From Allodiplogaster sudhausi (Eukaryota; Nematoda; Chromadorea; Rhabditida; Diplogasteridae), in contig CALZFC010000087.1 in assembly GCA_945643635.1 (NCBI GenBank), positions 1,172,501 to 1,236,500 of the forward strand: a DNA stretch of 64,000 nt, written 5' to 3'. Below are positions 9,633 through 21,917 of the stretch, in pieces; the stretch's first letter is position 1, and each line of letters begins with the position of its first letter. The notes beneath the pieces were generated by a model. It was given only the letters and a program-made list of their open reading frames with translations. It searched no databases and was not told the DNA's origin. A program made the position numbers and the translations under genes.

Positions 9633-12600
9633 ATGGCTCGGAAGCCTCGCACGAAGCGCTGCAGGAAGCGAACTGAGATGGATAACAAAGTAATCGAGAG
9701 TTGCGTCATCGACGACTCTATTCAGGTATCGATACGGTCCTAGGTATTCGATATGATCGCCACTCAGCTTCTTCCTTGTAGACGATTCTACTCCACGAGA
9801 CTTCGTGTGAGCAGGTATTGCCAGAGAAGCGCGGGAAGTTGAGCTGTGACCACGCGGAGGTTGCCAAACACAGATCCCTCCTCAACCTCGAATCTCTTGC
9901 CAAGGTTTGCATACGCAAGTTGTTGGCTGTTCATGTTATCCTGGAGGGTTAAAATTGTTTCAGGCGACTTGTTCTGGCTGCGATGGGCGAGCCAAATGGG
10001 TTTGCTTACGGTGTAAATCTCCTCTATGTGCAAAAGGTCAAGATCATCTCTCTTCGCATTTCGAGGTTACTCTTTGCCCTTATTAAAGGCTATATGTTTT
10101 AGACTTACAATTAGCTGATACACGGTGTCTTCATTAGATTAACTGATGTGGCCATGATGAGTTTCAGGAAACGGGGCATCCACATTACGCCTATTTGAAG
10201 ACCGGGCGCATACTTTGCCAGATCTGCGAAGATGAAATCACTCTCGATACTGAAAATGTTAGCTCTTTTTTACTTTAATGCTTTTAAAGTAGGCATTACG
10301 ACTGCTGGTTTCCAACAGAGATTAATAGCATTGCCAACGCATTTGACTGCCAACGGCCCTAGTTTTGTGTAAAGAATGATGGAACAGCTTGTGCCTTACT
10401 TTGATGTGAGCTCAATTTGAGGTGCCAGCCTCGGAACCCTCGTGTGCAAGCGAAGAGAAAGAGCCCGAGTCGGTGGAGAGAGAATCAATGGCAGTGACCG
10501 TGAGGGATGCTCGCCCGGTTTTCCTCTCTCGCGCCGAGACCCGAGGTCGTCCCCTTGAGCCCTACGCCGTGCAGTCCAGGCCCATTCATGACAACCTGGA
10601 GGACGACGACGATGATATCAGACCAAGAGGTCAGCATTTCTGGTCTTCTACCTTTTTGATTGCTTTAGAAAGGGGGAAACGGAATGCATTGTTGTAAAGA
10701 TGTTTGAGATGAGAAGGGCGCGAGTTTGTGCTTGCAGGGCTGTCTGGCCTGTACAACCTGGGCAACACTTGCTACGCGAATGCAGCCCTGCAGGCACTCG
10801 TGAACTGCCCTCCCTTCAGTGACTTCTTCCGTATCAAGACGAATCTCCGCCCCTTCGCAGCAACTCAGCCCCACATCTCCAATGCCTTCGCTCAACTCGT
10901 GCAGAACATGTGGTCGGCCAGGAGAACTCCAGTTATTCATCCTGGAAACCTTCTCAATGTCACTGCCTCTTTTAACTTCCCTTTTATGAGTATTCCTACT
11001 TGATTACTTGATGACAAAAGAAGTATTTGCTGCAGAAAGTGCGGGAACAGTGCCCGCAGTTCAGTGGCTTCTCCCAACAGGACTCGCAAGAATTCATCCG
11101 CTGTCTTCTTGAGCTCCTCCATAGGTTGGTTATTTAGAAAGGGACAAATATATTTAAAAACAACTTTATCAGAGAACTCGGTCGTCCTGTTTATGCGCAC
11201 GAGGAGAATATCAATCGAAGTGAGGGAGGGGAGGGACCGGAGCGGAGGAGAGAAAGAGAGAGAAGGAGAAGAGTGGCGGAAGAGTCGACCCAGCGGTCCT
11301 CCCAGTCCTCGTCATCTGCCGAGGAGGAAGCTGCAGCCGGCGATTCTGGCTGGAGCAGCGACGGAGACACGGCGGTGTCGGTGGAGGAGGAGGTGGACTG
11401 GAAGAGCGTGGGGAAGAGATCCATCGTCTCGGATGCATTCGACGGCTCCATGGAAAGCGCAGTCCGTTGTCTCACTTGTGGCAATGTCTCCAAGACCACC
11501 GAAGCCTTCGAGGTTTCTATTCCACATCTTTACTCGTAATAATGGCTATTTAATCAGTCATCCCAAGCTGGTTGATTTCTTTGGGAGATCTTTTTTTATT
11601 GAATTAAAGCAGCAGTCTCTGCAGGATCTTTCCCTGCAAATCGCAAGTCCTCCGCAACAATCACCCCCGAATGGGGAAGAATACGAGGAAATGGATGAGG
11701 AATCTGTCAGTTGATGATCCACAACAGACCCAACAAGGAAAAGCGATGTGGATGTTACCCAAGGCCACTCGGAAGTCTTACCTACTCACGTTTACCGGAT
11801 CGTTGGATCTTTTCCCTAGTTCACGCTATTTGGGGGTCGATGGGTTGGTGACTGATTTGACTAAATTTGCAAGAGGATAGACACCTCATAAAAGTGCCAT
11901 TTGTTAGTGTGATCTGGGGTTACAGTGGTGGAGTGGTTGGCTGTTTTGATAGTCCTCCCTTTGCAGTGGTGGAGTGGCTGGCTGTCTTGGCTGTCCTCCC
12001 TAAGTTCCTGGATGGTAACTCGCTCGGTGTCTCTGGAAGACTGTTTCGCTGCTTTCTTCACCCCAGACCGTCTCATCGGAGATGACATGTACTCCTGCCA
12101 GAAATGCAGCAAGTTAGTGCACCTTATTCTTTTGTTGTACTATTAATGTGGCTGAGATCTTTTAGTACTTTACCTTCAGTAATTTTTATATGGACAGCTC
12201 AGGATCTTTAAATGCAACTGGAGTATATGGCTATCCTACTCTTGCCATACTGTTTGTGTTATTTGTTATAGCTTCAATTATCGTTCAATATATATATATA
12301 TATTGAACGATAACTGAAGCTATAACAAATAACACAAGATGTTTGCCGTTTAGGAAAGCTCGATATAGTTTAATTTTAGAGTTATTTCCTTTGTTTTAGA
12401 CTACGGAATGGAGTGAAGTCGTATAGAATCACGAAGATGCCTGAGATACTCTGTGTTCACTTGAAAAGGTTCCACCACGACCACACTACTGCTAGCAAAG
12501 TTTGTCTCATTCTGGCCATGCCATTTTTCCCTAAACTAAACAAGAAACAGGGAAAAGGGTTGGTTGTTGTAGTTCATTATTTCTAATAAGAATGATGTTG

Positions 12601-15600
12601 AGGTAAACACGCGAGTAACCTTTCCACTGGTTGGTCTGGACCTCTCGGAATACACAGCCGAGTCTGCGGGGATCTCGGAGTACGAGTTGACTTCCCTTGT
12701 TTGCCACGAGGGCAGCTCAGTCGACAGCGGGCATTACGTGGCTGTGGCTCGCAGCGAAATTGATGGAAACTGGTGAGTTCCAGTTTCTTTTTTCTCTTTC
12801 TACACTCAGAGTCGGGCTGTGAACTGTACTGCAAACGGCTCAATTCTAGTGTAGGCGTCCCATCAATGAAAAATAAAGGTGTCTGATTGCCATGGAACGC
12901 CTATAATTCGATGGGACGCCTACACTAGAATAGAGCCCTGCAAACATCCTCCAGAAATATAAAACATAATGCACAGCTTAGAATACGTAGAAAAAAAACA
13001 TTCCTAAAGTTGCTGCCTTTATGTACTCCGCTTCTATTTTCAGTAGGAGGGTTAAACGGTTAAAAAGGTGGAGTCAATTATTTTACCGACCCATCCTGAT
13101 TTTGGGCTTCCCCACTTTGATTTTGAATCACAAATTCTGTATAATCCTATAGTCGTTTTCCTTGTTACCCAACAATAGCTTTAAGCCTTTTGGTTTCATG
13201 TGAACGTAATGATGGTTGAATAAAAGTGGTCGTCTTGAATTGCAGGTACGAGTTTGATGACTCGACAGTGACTCGATTGGATGCTGCCTATGTTCTGACG
13301 AAGAATGCATACGTTCTGTTCTATCAGAAGAAACAGGGACAGGAACACGACCGGACTCGCCTTCGAATCAGAGAAATGATCCACTCTTCAACTGTCGCTG
13401 CGGTATGTTGGTGTTTGATATTTATATATCGCTCTAATTGTATAGTTACAGCCACGCCCAGGGAATAAAAGCCACTGTCGTGGACTCAGAAAATTAGGGT
13501 GGGGAAGGAGGTATTGGGCCGGGAAACCAGGGTGGGTTTGCTATTTGTGCCTAAATGTTACTCAAAAACATGGTGGGGTAGGGCTTTGGGGACGGGGAAT
13601 ACAAGGGTTGCCGGATTCCGGCAACCTACCCTGTTTTTGGGCCATCTGAATTACACTAGTCTGTTTTTTGTTGGGTGTGCTTCGTGACAAGGTCACCTAA
13701 CTCACCCAACACTATTTTTAAACAAAATGTCAACGAGATTAGTGTTTGGGTTCTAAAAGTAATCAGAGAGTACGGAGAAAATAGTTTCCTTAACTAATTT
13801 TGTCTGTGATGCACTTTGAAAAATATTTTTAAAACCAATATTTAGCTCATCGGCGCTTACCCTAGTCTGTGAGCATACTTCTAGGGGGTTGTTTCAGTCA
13901 TCCAATACATCAAATTGTAGAGAAATTTTGGGGAGGCAAATTGCACAATTTTGTGATCTGGAAAAATCAACATAAACACATTAATTTTGCTTTGAAAGTA
14001 TGGAATTATTTTGCCGCGTAATTCGAATCATGTTTGATTTTTTAGGCTATGAAAAAGTGGTTATTTCGGGAATCAAAATGGTGCAATCTGCCTCCCCGAA
14101 TTTTCTCTACAATTTGATATATTGGTTGACGGAAATAACCCCCTGGAAGTATACTCACAGACTAGGGTAAACGCCGATGAGCTCCTTTTTTCATTTTTTT
14201 TGTCCTAGCCTACCCTGTTTTGGAATACCATCCGGCAAGGCTTTTATTCCCTGTTTGGGGAGGCACAAAATCAGAGTGGGTCTGTCAAATCGGCAGTATC
14301 TTTTTCCCCTGGCCACCACTTTCCCCTTACAAGAATGGTACGAAGAAATAGCTTGTGAAGTTTGTTTTGGTCGCAACCTATCGATTGATAAATTGGCCTA
14401 CCAAACTTTATATTCAAATTATATTTGACACATGAAGTTTATATTTCCTTTTTAGCAGCGCTCTATTCAAGTTGATCAAATAATGATTCGGTCTTACAAG
14501 AATGGGATGTTTCTACTTGTTTCCCCTTTAGATTCGTTCTGCCGATCGGAATTACGTGTCCACGGAATGGCTTGAGCGAGTGTCAACTTTTGCTGAGCCA
14601 GGGCCAATCTCCAACTTCGACTTCCTTTGTCCTCACGGGAATCTACTCCCGAGACGTGCTCCCGAAATCTCTTCACTCTGCACTTCCGTTTCTCCCCAGC
14701 TCTGGAAATTCCTTGTTCAGACGTTAGCCTATCTAATTAAAAATTTTCTTTAATTTCTTATTGGGCTGTTTTTATTTATTCGGAAGAATATCTTCATTAA
14801 CAGGGATAAAAGCCGATATGGGGCTCCTGAAAGAATGGTTCTTTTTAAGTGGGATGGGATGGGGTAGAATGAAATATAATGTGTTTAACAAAAATGCCGT
14901 TAAAATAAGGTGACATGTCTGGCAAGTCTACGAAATCCCGCTATTGTTAATGATGATCTACTTGATCCAAACGAAGTTATGAAGTAATGTTAATTCGCAA
15001 ATACCAGGTCATAATATTATAATGTTGTTCGAGGGAGAACAGTTTTGGAAGATTGAAAAAGGGAGTGATAGAGCGTGAGAGAAATGACTGTAGATGGAGT
15101 GAAGCGAGAGCCTCAGGAAGAGGAGAAAAGAAGAATAAGGGTTACGTCTTAAGAGTTGATTCATGGCCTGTCTGGGTTCTGTGAATATGCTTGTCCCCAG
15201 AGACCACCACTGTTTCGCCCTCTCTATGCTTGGTACTACTTCCTCGACCTTTTCAACTGCCGTTGTTTCATTTCTTGAGAAGGGAGGGCAGTCACTCCCT
15301 TCCCGCCTTCTCACTTTCTCTTTTCTCGTCCATTCCACTCTCCTCTCTTTCTCCCATTTGTCGTGTTCCTCTCTGCAACTACAAGTCTATTCCCATGATG
15401 AATAATTGGAAGGCTAAGAAGGAAGGCTTTCGCAGGTTTAACCCAGAGTTCGTTTTAATTTCTAATCTGATTGGCTTTTCCTCTTCCACCGTTGACGGTG
15501 TTTTAAATGTTATCTGCCTGTAGATTCGGAGGCGGTCCCGCGGTGTCTTCCCTGCACTATTGCGCTGTGTGTGAGAAGAGAGCTCGCTTCCTCAACGACA

Positions 15601-16731
15601 AGCGAGCTGCAGAGGTTCCTTCTCATTTTATTGAACTTAAATGGACGATGTGGGGAAGAAGGGAGGTCCGATTTGCCCCAAAAGGAGGTGGATAGGGTAC
15701 TTTTGGGCGCCGAAAGGAAGGTAAGGTAATGTAGAAGCGAATTTTTTGATCAAAAGCTCTTTGGAGTTGTGCCTGATTATGGCCCAAGAACGGGGGGGGG
15801 GGGGGATTGCTCCGTTTCGCCATTTCCCGCCTGCCTTTTTTGCTTTGGCCCTTTTTTCAGTTAACATAACTAGCAATAAGTAGTGAATGATTTATTTGCC
15901 GTTTTAGTGTCACATTCTTCTCATAAGCTTCTTCATAACATTAAAAAAAAGCTTGTTCTAAATGCTTGCGAAGCCATTTATTGTAAGATCATAATGCGAG
16001 AAGCTGCAGTTGTGGATGTTTCTAGAAAGAAGGCCTCGGGAAGGTACAGATCCATCTTCTGACTGAGCGTCAAAGGGACGGCTCTTCTCTCTTCGAAAGT
16101 CATCTTCCCGTTTACACTTGTCTTCTCTCTCGCTCGTGGCTTCACACTTGGGAGAAATTCATCGCCGACGCGTCTGCCGGTTTATTTATTTTTTTAAGAC
16201 TTTTATTTATTTGTAAAAGATGTGTTCCACTGATCTTCCCAGTTTGTTACTTCAATCTTATCACGGACTTCACCCTCTTCATGTAATTTTACTAATTGTT
16301 CATGTGATGAGAACTTTACTTATCACAATCCGATTTCAGAGCCCCCGGGGCCCATCGACAACTCGTCTCTTCTGCTTAAGAATGCAGACGGAAAATGCCA
16401 AGTTCGACCCCGGTCTTCCTGTGTTCCCGTTGCCCGTGAAATCTTCGTTTTCTTCCAAAATATCTACGGAGGAGGGCCAGAGGTTTGATTTGTTGCATAT
16501 TAAATACATGAGTTCGGTTGCAAGTAGAAGTGCCTAGTTCTTTATATTGTTTACAGTAATTGTAAATTGATTTGCTTGTAGGTGTGGCAGACGAGTGGAG
16601 AGCAGCCGTCGGCTGAGGAGATGTCATCGCTCATTAGGGAAGCGGAGGAGAAGATGGCACAGATCAGGAAGGAACGAGCCAGGTTAGCAGCCGCCGCATC
16701 TCAAGCCGAGGAAGAAGTCCCCTCGGATTAG
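9633..16731 (+). CDS. USP20/33: USP20/USP33-type ubiquitin-specific protease
   Basis: Eighteen exons: 9633-9725, 9782-9904, 9964-10065, 10168-10257, 10422-10629, 10738-10958, 11036-11124, 11173-11512, 11625-11705, 11967-12112, 12400-12499, 12603-12772, 13246-13402, 14532-14722, 15524-15614, 16026-16179, 16340-16482 and 16582-16731. They give about 882 residues in consistent phase, close to human USP33. Domain order: an N-terminal zf-UBP (Cys/His pairs in exons 2-4); the USP catalytic core with Cys box GLYNLGNTCYANAALQ and His box DSGHYVAVAR, then NWYEFDD; an acidic/Ser-rich insert in exon 8; and two DUSP domains (EWLERVSTFAEPGPIS and FGGGPAV; W..WEKF, EPPGPIDN and YGGGPE). This order is specific to USP20/33 deubiquitinases. 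In the zf-UBP the usual CGR motif reads CAK. Introns hold nested MITEs and a palindrome. A 3' coiled, charged tail ends the protein. Confidence 0.93.
12255..12336. repeat. Near-perfect AT-rich palindrome
   Basis: Two arms of about 34 bp (tgtgttatttgttatagctt... and its inverse) flank a short TA repeat with only one or two mismatches. It lies in the USP intron between exons 10 and 11. It could be a tiny foldback element or a replication-generated palindrome. Confidence 0.8.
12837..12937. mobile_element. Small MITE, family D
   Basis: This 101-bp element has termini ggctcaattctagtgtaggcgtcccatc and the near-exact inverse ending ...cactagaatagagcc. A perfect 8-bp duplication, ctgcaaac, flanks it at 12829-12836 and 12938-12945. 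It lies in the USP intron after exon 12. A larger related array is at 24522-24817. Confidence 0.88.
13459..14311. mobile_element. hAT-type MITE, family A (copy 2), split by a nested MITE
   Basis: The outer 184 bp match the element at 3760-3943, with the same CAGGGAATAAAAGCC start and TTTTTCCCCTG end. The flanks are gccacgcc and gccaccac, an 8-bp duplication with two mismatches. A family B element has inserted into it at 13593-14253. It lies in the USP intron between exons 13 and 14. Confidence 0.85.
13593..14253. mobile_element. hAT-type MITE, family B (copy 2), nested
   Basis: This 661-bp copy is flanked by a perfect 8-bp duplication, tttgggga, at 13585-13592 and 14254-14261, both inside the family A element. 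Compared with 4418-4879 it keeps the left half of an internal inverted repeat. That repeat (about 13847-14180) pairs cggcg(c/t)ttaccctagtctgtgag with its inverse and may be a third MITE nested inside B. No protein is encoded. Confidence 0.9.
15660..15842. repeat. Dispersed repeat F, copy 2
   Basis: This is a diverged match to 5775-5935, sharing cttttgggcgccgaaaggaa and a later cgtttcgcc-like part. It includes a long poly-G run near 15791. It lies in a USP intron between exons 15 and 16. Confidence 0.6.
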
Positions 16732-17752
16732 GTCCAAACCATTCGCGCTGCACCTGCTCATCCATTTGCCAAGTATTTTTCCTTGCGAATTGTATCGTAT
16801 TTATTCCAAGTGCAACCCTGTGATCTTGTCGTGTTCTTATAATAGTTATTAATAATTAGGAAGAGAGAAAAGAAAGAAATCCGTCAATAGAAGTATTTAC
16901 TCCCGTCGACCAGCTCGCGAATTAAGTTTCATTTGAGTGGTAAAGGTTTTAACTGTAAATCTATATGTAGCCTACTCCTACGTTTGCTTGTTTTTTTTTC
17001 TTAGAGAAGGAGATGCGATAGAGAGATGAAGAATTCATTTTCATGCCCACCGAAGCAGTTGACAGGTATCAACAAAGTAATTACAAGTTACAAGAGTATT
17101 TCCAGAAGAAGAAGCAAAAACCAGAGGGACATGGTAGTTCCACTCTTTTTGTACACGTTTGACACGGATCACCATGAAGATTAACAGCCAAGGCATGAAA
17201 CTAAAATAATTATGAGGTTTAATCTGAGGTTTCTGAGGAAGAGAAGCCTTGAAAATTCGGACCGAGTCTAAGTTGTTGGGGGGGGGGATGTTCTAGCTAA
17301 CTACGCATAAGTCGGCCACGCTCAATCACATCTGTCAAAACCTGAGGAAAGACCGGCAACAACAATCACATTTGTAGTTAAATAAACTAAAATTTACGTG
17401 GATAATTACATTTATAAATTGAACGTAATTGGATCTTATGCGGAATAATCTCAACGATCTCTGTATGCATGGATGTACCACAGTGAATTCTTCTATATTA
17501 GTTGCGTTGTGTTCACTCCGCATGCATCAGCCGATCTCATTCTAGAATGGCTATTCAATTAGTCACCGGGAACATGCCGACTGACATAATCCCAAGCAAA
17601 CACTCACCCGAATATGCAGTAAAGCAAACGCGTAACAAGTATCAAACAAGTAACACAGACTATAAACGTGTAGTTCAGTTGGCCTTAATATCAAATTACT
17701 ATATTTAGGGATGAGGTGTGATGCTGCTGATGTTTGCTTTGAATAAGGAAGC
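16732..17752. other. Convergent 3' intergenic region
   Basis: The USP gene (plus) and the nuclear receptor gene (minus) end facing this interval. It is AT-rich with a poly-G run near 17279. I see no exon or RNA gene in it. Confidence 0.5.
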
Positions 17753-18646
17753 TTAATGTTCTGCCTGGGGAAGAAGTTCTCTGAGAAGGGGGTCCATCTT
17801 GTCTGCGTGTTCTTTCATGATGGTCATCGCTCCTTGGTTCATCCTTCGCACCGTTGCCAATCGCTCCAGAAGGCAGTTGTACTCCATCTGCAAATCCTCG
17901 TACTAAACATTCAACAATTCCCTCCGTTTATGCCATGTTCTTTATCCGTTACTTTGTAAGTGAGCCACGAAGACTTGCAGTTGTGTGTCGAACCTGCGCT
18001 TTATGGGCGTTTGACTGAAGTGATAGGAACAGGAGACGTTTAAGACATTTCGCGTATTTGTCGTGCTCTGCCTTGACTGCGTTCACTGCCGAGAGGCCGT
18101 CCACGCGAGGGTCAAAGAGGGTCAGCTGGCCAAGCAGGAGCATCACGCACTCATTCTGACGCCACTCCTCTTTGAACATCGAGTATAATCTGGAAGAAAG
18201 GAAATATCAAAGATAAGGGAAGATAGGAAGACAGAAAAGAATGTGATAGGGATAGAGAGAGATGGGGAGAATACGGTAGTATGGGAGAGAGACAGAGAGT
18301 GAGAGAGAGACAGAGAGAGAGAAAGAGAGAGAGATACAGGAGAGAGAAAGAGAGAGAGAGAGGAAGAAAGAAAGAGAGACAGAGAGAGAGAGAGAGACTC
18401 CTGACTAAGTGCACTATCCAGTTCCCCTCGTGTTCAAAAGCGCGCATAGCAGCGGCGACGTAATGGGTTGTGAGGGACGTAACAAAGGTCGAAGTCCAGC
18501 CTCCGCTGTACCCCCCTCCCCTTCTCCCTCCCGAGCAGTGCAACGTGCATTCCAATAATGAATGTGAAAGATCACCAGCACACATCTCCGCATGCTATTC
18601 GTTAGTCTCTCTAACTTCTCTCTCTCTCTAACTTCTCTCTCTCTCT

Positions 18647-18682
<36 letters not shown>

Positions 18683-19491
18683 AGTACCTCAACTCCCATT
18701 CGCCCCCTCCTTTTCCTCTTCCTCTTCTACTCTCATACTCTCGCTTGGCGGCTGAAACTTCCTCCCAAGTGCAAAGAAAGACTGAAGTCAGCAAAAGACG
18801 GGGTTCTCCCTTCCATGCTCTCACTTCTCTGCCTATGCTCTCTCTCTTCTTTGCTTGGTGCACTAGGGTTCACTGCACCGGCCCTCCATACGTTTCTATG
18901 CAAGCACAGGACGGGGATACGTGTCAGAAAGAGCGAGAGAGAGAGAGAAAAAAAAGAGGAAGAGAGAGAACAGTGTAAACGAGAGAGAGCCCTAGGGAAG
19001 AGACAATGATCTTTCACAAGTTGGAGAGTGCGGAAAGATAAGGAATAGGTCGTGCGAGAGAGAAGAGGAGGACACGAGGCACCTCGGTCGCACTGCGTGT
19101 ACGGCGAAGCGGAACACAAAAGATACGCACCACTCTCAAACTCAGCTGCTGCTCTCTCACTTCTCTGCACTCTCACTCACGTCCATGCACTCTCAGCATT
19201 CCAAGGATGAAAGTAAAATTATAGAATGAGCAGCCTTAAGTTGAGTGAGGACGGCCGGATACCATAGAGAGAGAAGAAGGAGATGCAGAACGAACCGAAT
19301 GCTCTGGTGGAACATGTTCTCGTGGCTGCCGTCATTCATGGCATCCAGCTTGATGTTGTAGGAAGATTGTGGTGATGGACCCTTCCACGCATTCGCTTTC
19401 GGATCGTAAGCCATCGCACCGCGGATAATGAGGATGTCCAGGTAGCAGCCTGTTTCACTCAGTCAACCTTCTCTCTCTTTCTCTATCTATC

Positions 19492-19526
<35 letters not shown>

Positions 19527-21917
19527 TTCTCTGTCTCTCTCTGTCTCTGTCTCCTGTTACACAGCTCATTCGACAAACAAAGCACAGCTAACTTTCGATT
19601 CACTTGGTCACACTCTTCACTCTGACATATGATAGAGAAGGGCGCGAGCAGAGGGAAAGTGTCACCTCGAATGAGCTTGAGCTGGTCTGTCTCATGCAGT
19701 GCCTTGAGCGCCGGCAACTTCTTCACCATAGCAATGAGCCTCTTCACTGCCCCGACCATCATGGCAAGCATGGTCATCTTCGTTGGCGATGATTCCTCGT
19801 GAAGGCGATGATCTGTTGACTCCAGTGGTTGATTCCATACCTGAACATGGCAGCTTTCAGATATAAATGGCACACCCGATCGATCTTTTTTGCAAGCTTA
19901 AAAGATGCAGGAGAGAGATGGCGATAAAAGGCACAGAGATATATAAAAGTATGTGTAAAAGCCAATTCAGTCATTATGTGACTTACATATGTGCTTTACT
20001 ACAAGTTGGAAAGCAAAAATACTATCCAGTACTAGAACTGTAAGTATTTTTAAAGTAATTTAGTAAGTTCTAACCTGGTTAGCATTAAGGAGCTCTTTCA
20101 TTTTCTCTTCATCCTCAGTGTCCAAGGGACCAAATTCGCTGTCGACTGCAACAGAGACAAATTCGTTTGTGAGCGAATAAGAAGTAAAGAGAAAAGAGGA
20201 ATGAAAACTGACAGAGAGGACGAAGAGAGACGATGCCAGGGCTCGGGAAAGCGGTGTCTTTGATTACGGTAATGTGTTGCTGAGAGCCACCCGGAGAAGC
20301 ACCAAATATCATGCGCTACAACGCAATCTCGTAAAAGTAATGTCAGACAACATTATAGTGCTAAAGAGTAAAGTATTTGTTAAAACCTCATCGCTGACGG
20401 CAGCCGTTGATGGTCGAAGCCAGCTGACACTCGTGTCATCCGCAGGGAGTAGACCAGAGAGCTGAATGTCGAGACCGGAGCACCCCTGGCTGTCTCTCAG
20501 CTCGTCTTCTTCTCTCCTCTTCTCCCTCTCCAACTCCTCCTTCACCGCCTTGGCTATCACTGTGCCCGGGGAGAAGTGGCCACAACTGCATCTGCAGCAG
20601 CATTCCTCTAGACTGGCCGCCGTCACTCTCCGCACTCGCTCCTCGACCCTCCTCGCCAACTCATCCACTCCCATCGGAGCAGCAACAACAGAAGCAGGCA
20701 CGGCAACCTCGCTGCCCAGCAGCAGAGCCTGGCCGAGACCACCGAGCGGAGATGCGGTCAAGAAGGAGGGACCGGCCAAGGGAGAGGGAGCTGGAGGGGG
20801 AAGCGGCTGGACTGCCTCGGGCTGGGCCAGGGGAGACGAGTGAGAGGCCGCTGCAACGGCTGCTGCAGCAGCCTGCAGTTGCTGCTCAAATTGGAGAGAG
20901 ACGGCAAGCTGGGCTTGTGCGGCTATCAACTCGGAGGAAGTAGGATGAACGGGTGGAGGGAGGAATGAGGCAGAGGAGAGGATGGAAGACTCGACTGAGA
21001 TGAAAGAATCAGAGACGGATGGTGGGAAAGAGGAGAAGGAAGGAGCAGGAGCACTCGGCTTGGGGAATACAATTGGAGACGTCGGAGATGTGACCGAAGA
21101 GGTCGAAGGAGGAAGGACTTCTGATAGAGCGTCCAGAATTGTCGGAGTAGGACAGTAGAATGGAGCCTCCGTTCTAAAGTAAGTAACTGATACAAGGGGA
21201 GAAATAAACTGAGATGCACCGGCAAGCAGACAATACGAATGTGAAAAGAGACTTGGCAGTATTGACGGGTTGAGTGGTCGGTTGAGAAGATGGAGGAGGC
21301 ACACTCCGGCGGGAAGAAGTGGACTCTGTCCGCGAAGTTCGGCCAGACTCGTGAGGGAATCCCTTTCTGGCCAATGCATCGTGCATTCTCCTCTCGCGAT
21401 TCTCTTCCACTCGATGCTTCTTCTCGAGACGAGCTTCTTCCGTCATTATCCATTCCTTCTTCATTCCAACCTAGAAAAAGAGAGGAACGGAGAATAATCC
21501 TATGAAGAGAATGACTATTCGTACGTCAAAGCACTTCCTAAGACGGCATCGCTGGCAGAAACGACGGGAGACAACGTTGATCTCGCATTGTTCATTGAAT
21601 GGACAGCGGATCTCCTTCTCCTAAAAACGACGAAAGGAAATTGAGTGTACAAAAGGAAAAAGTGAGCGACGGTAAAAGAGAGTAATGAAAAGACAGGATG
21701 AGAGAGGGAGGGAGAGGGAGACCACGCTCCAGACAGAGGAAGGCTATCGTTATTTCGTGTGTTGTGCTTCTCGCCACTGAGAGTATGATCTGACGTCATG
21801 AATGAAGATTGCACCCCTTGCCTTGTTTGCATTACGACGGAAGAAAGCCTTGCATGACTCGCAAGTAATGACATTGAAGTTGTAGCTGAAGGCTTTGTCT
21901 CCACAGACGCGGCAGAT
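17753..21917 (-). CDS. DAF-12/NHR-8/NHR-48-like nuclear hormone receptor
   Basis: DNA-binding domain exons are 21822-21917 ([20 protein letters not shown], then CKAFFRRN) and 21525-21620 ([25 protein letters not shown]), then 21220-21470 (VGMKKEWIM...). The P-box CESCKAFF and the VGMKKEWI extension are those of the DAF-12 group. A large Pro/Ser/Ala/Gln-rich hinge exon follows (20387-21173). Ligand-binding exons include about 20077-20147, 19666-19840 (helix 3: [21 protein letters not shown]), 19292-19449, 17994-18189 ([16 protein letters not shown]) and 17753-17902 (ending [13 protein letters not shown], an AF-2-like helix). One or two joins between 20387 and 20147, and between 19292 and 18189, are unresolved, and 5' exons above 21917 were not found. 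The intron between the two zinc-finger exons appears to use a GC donor (AACAAG/GCAAGG). It is a ligand-regulated nuclear transcription factor; DAF-12 relatives bind sterol-derived hormones. Confidence 0.85.
18281..18400. repeat. GA microsatellite tract
   Basis: This is an imperfect (GA)n tract on the plus strand, inside a ligand-binding-domain intron of the nuclear receptor. Seen from the coding strand it is a CT tract. Two more tracts lie in the same gene at 18601-18679 and 19488-19552, both (CT)n on the plus strand. Confidence 0.9.

Noticed and set aside
20466..20943. Plus-strand open frames opposite the nuclear receptor hinge
   Set aside because: They are antisense shadows of the Pro/Ser/Ala-rich hinge exon, which is in frame with the zinc-finger exons.
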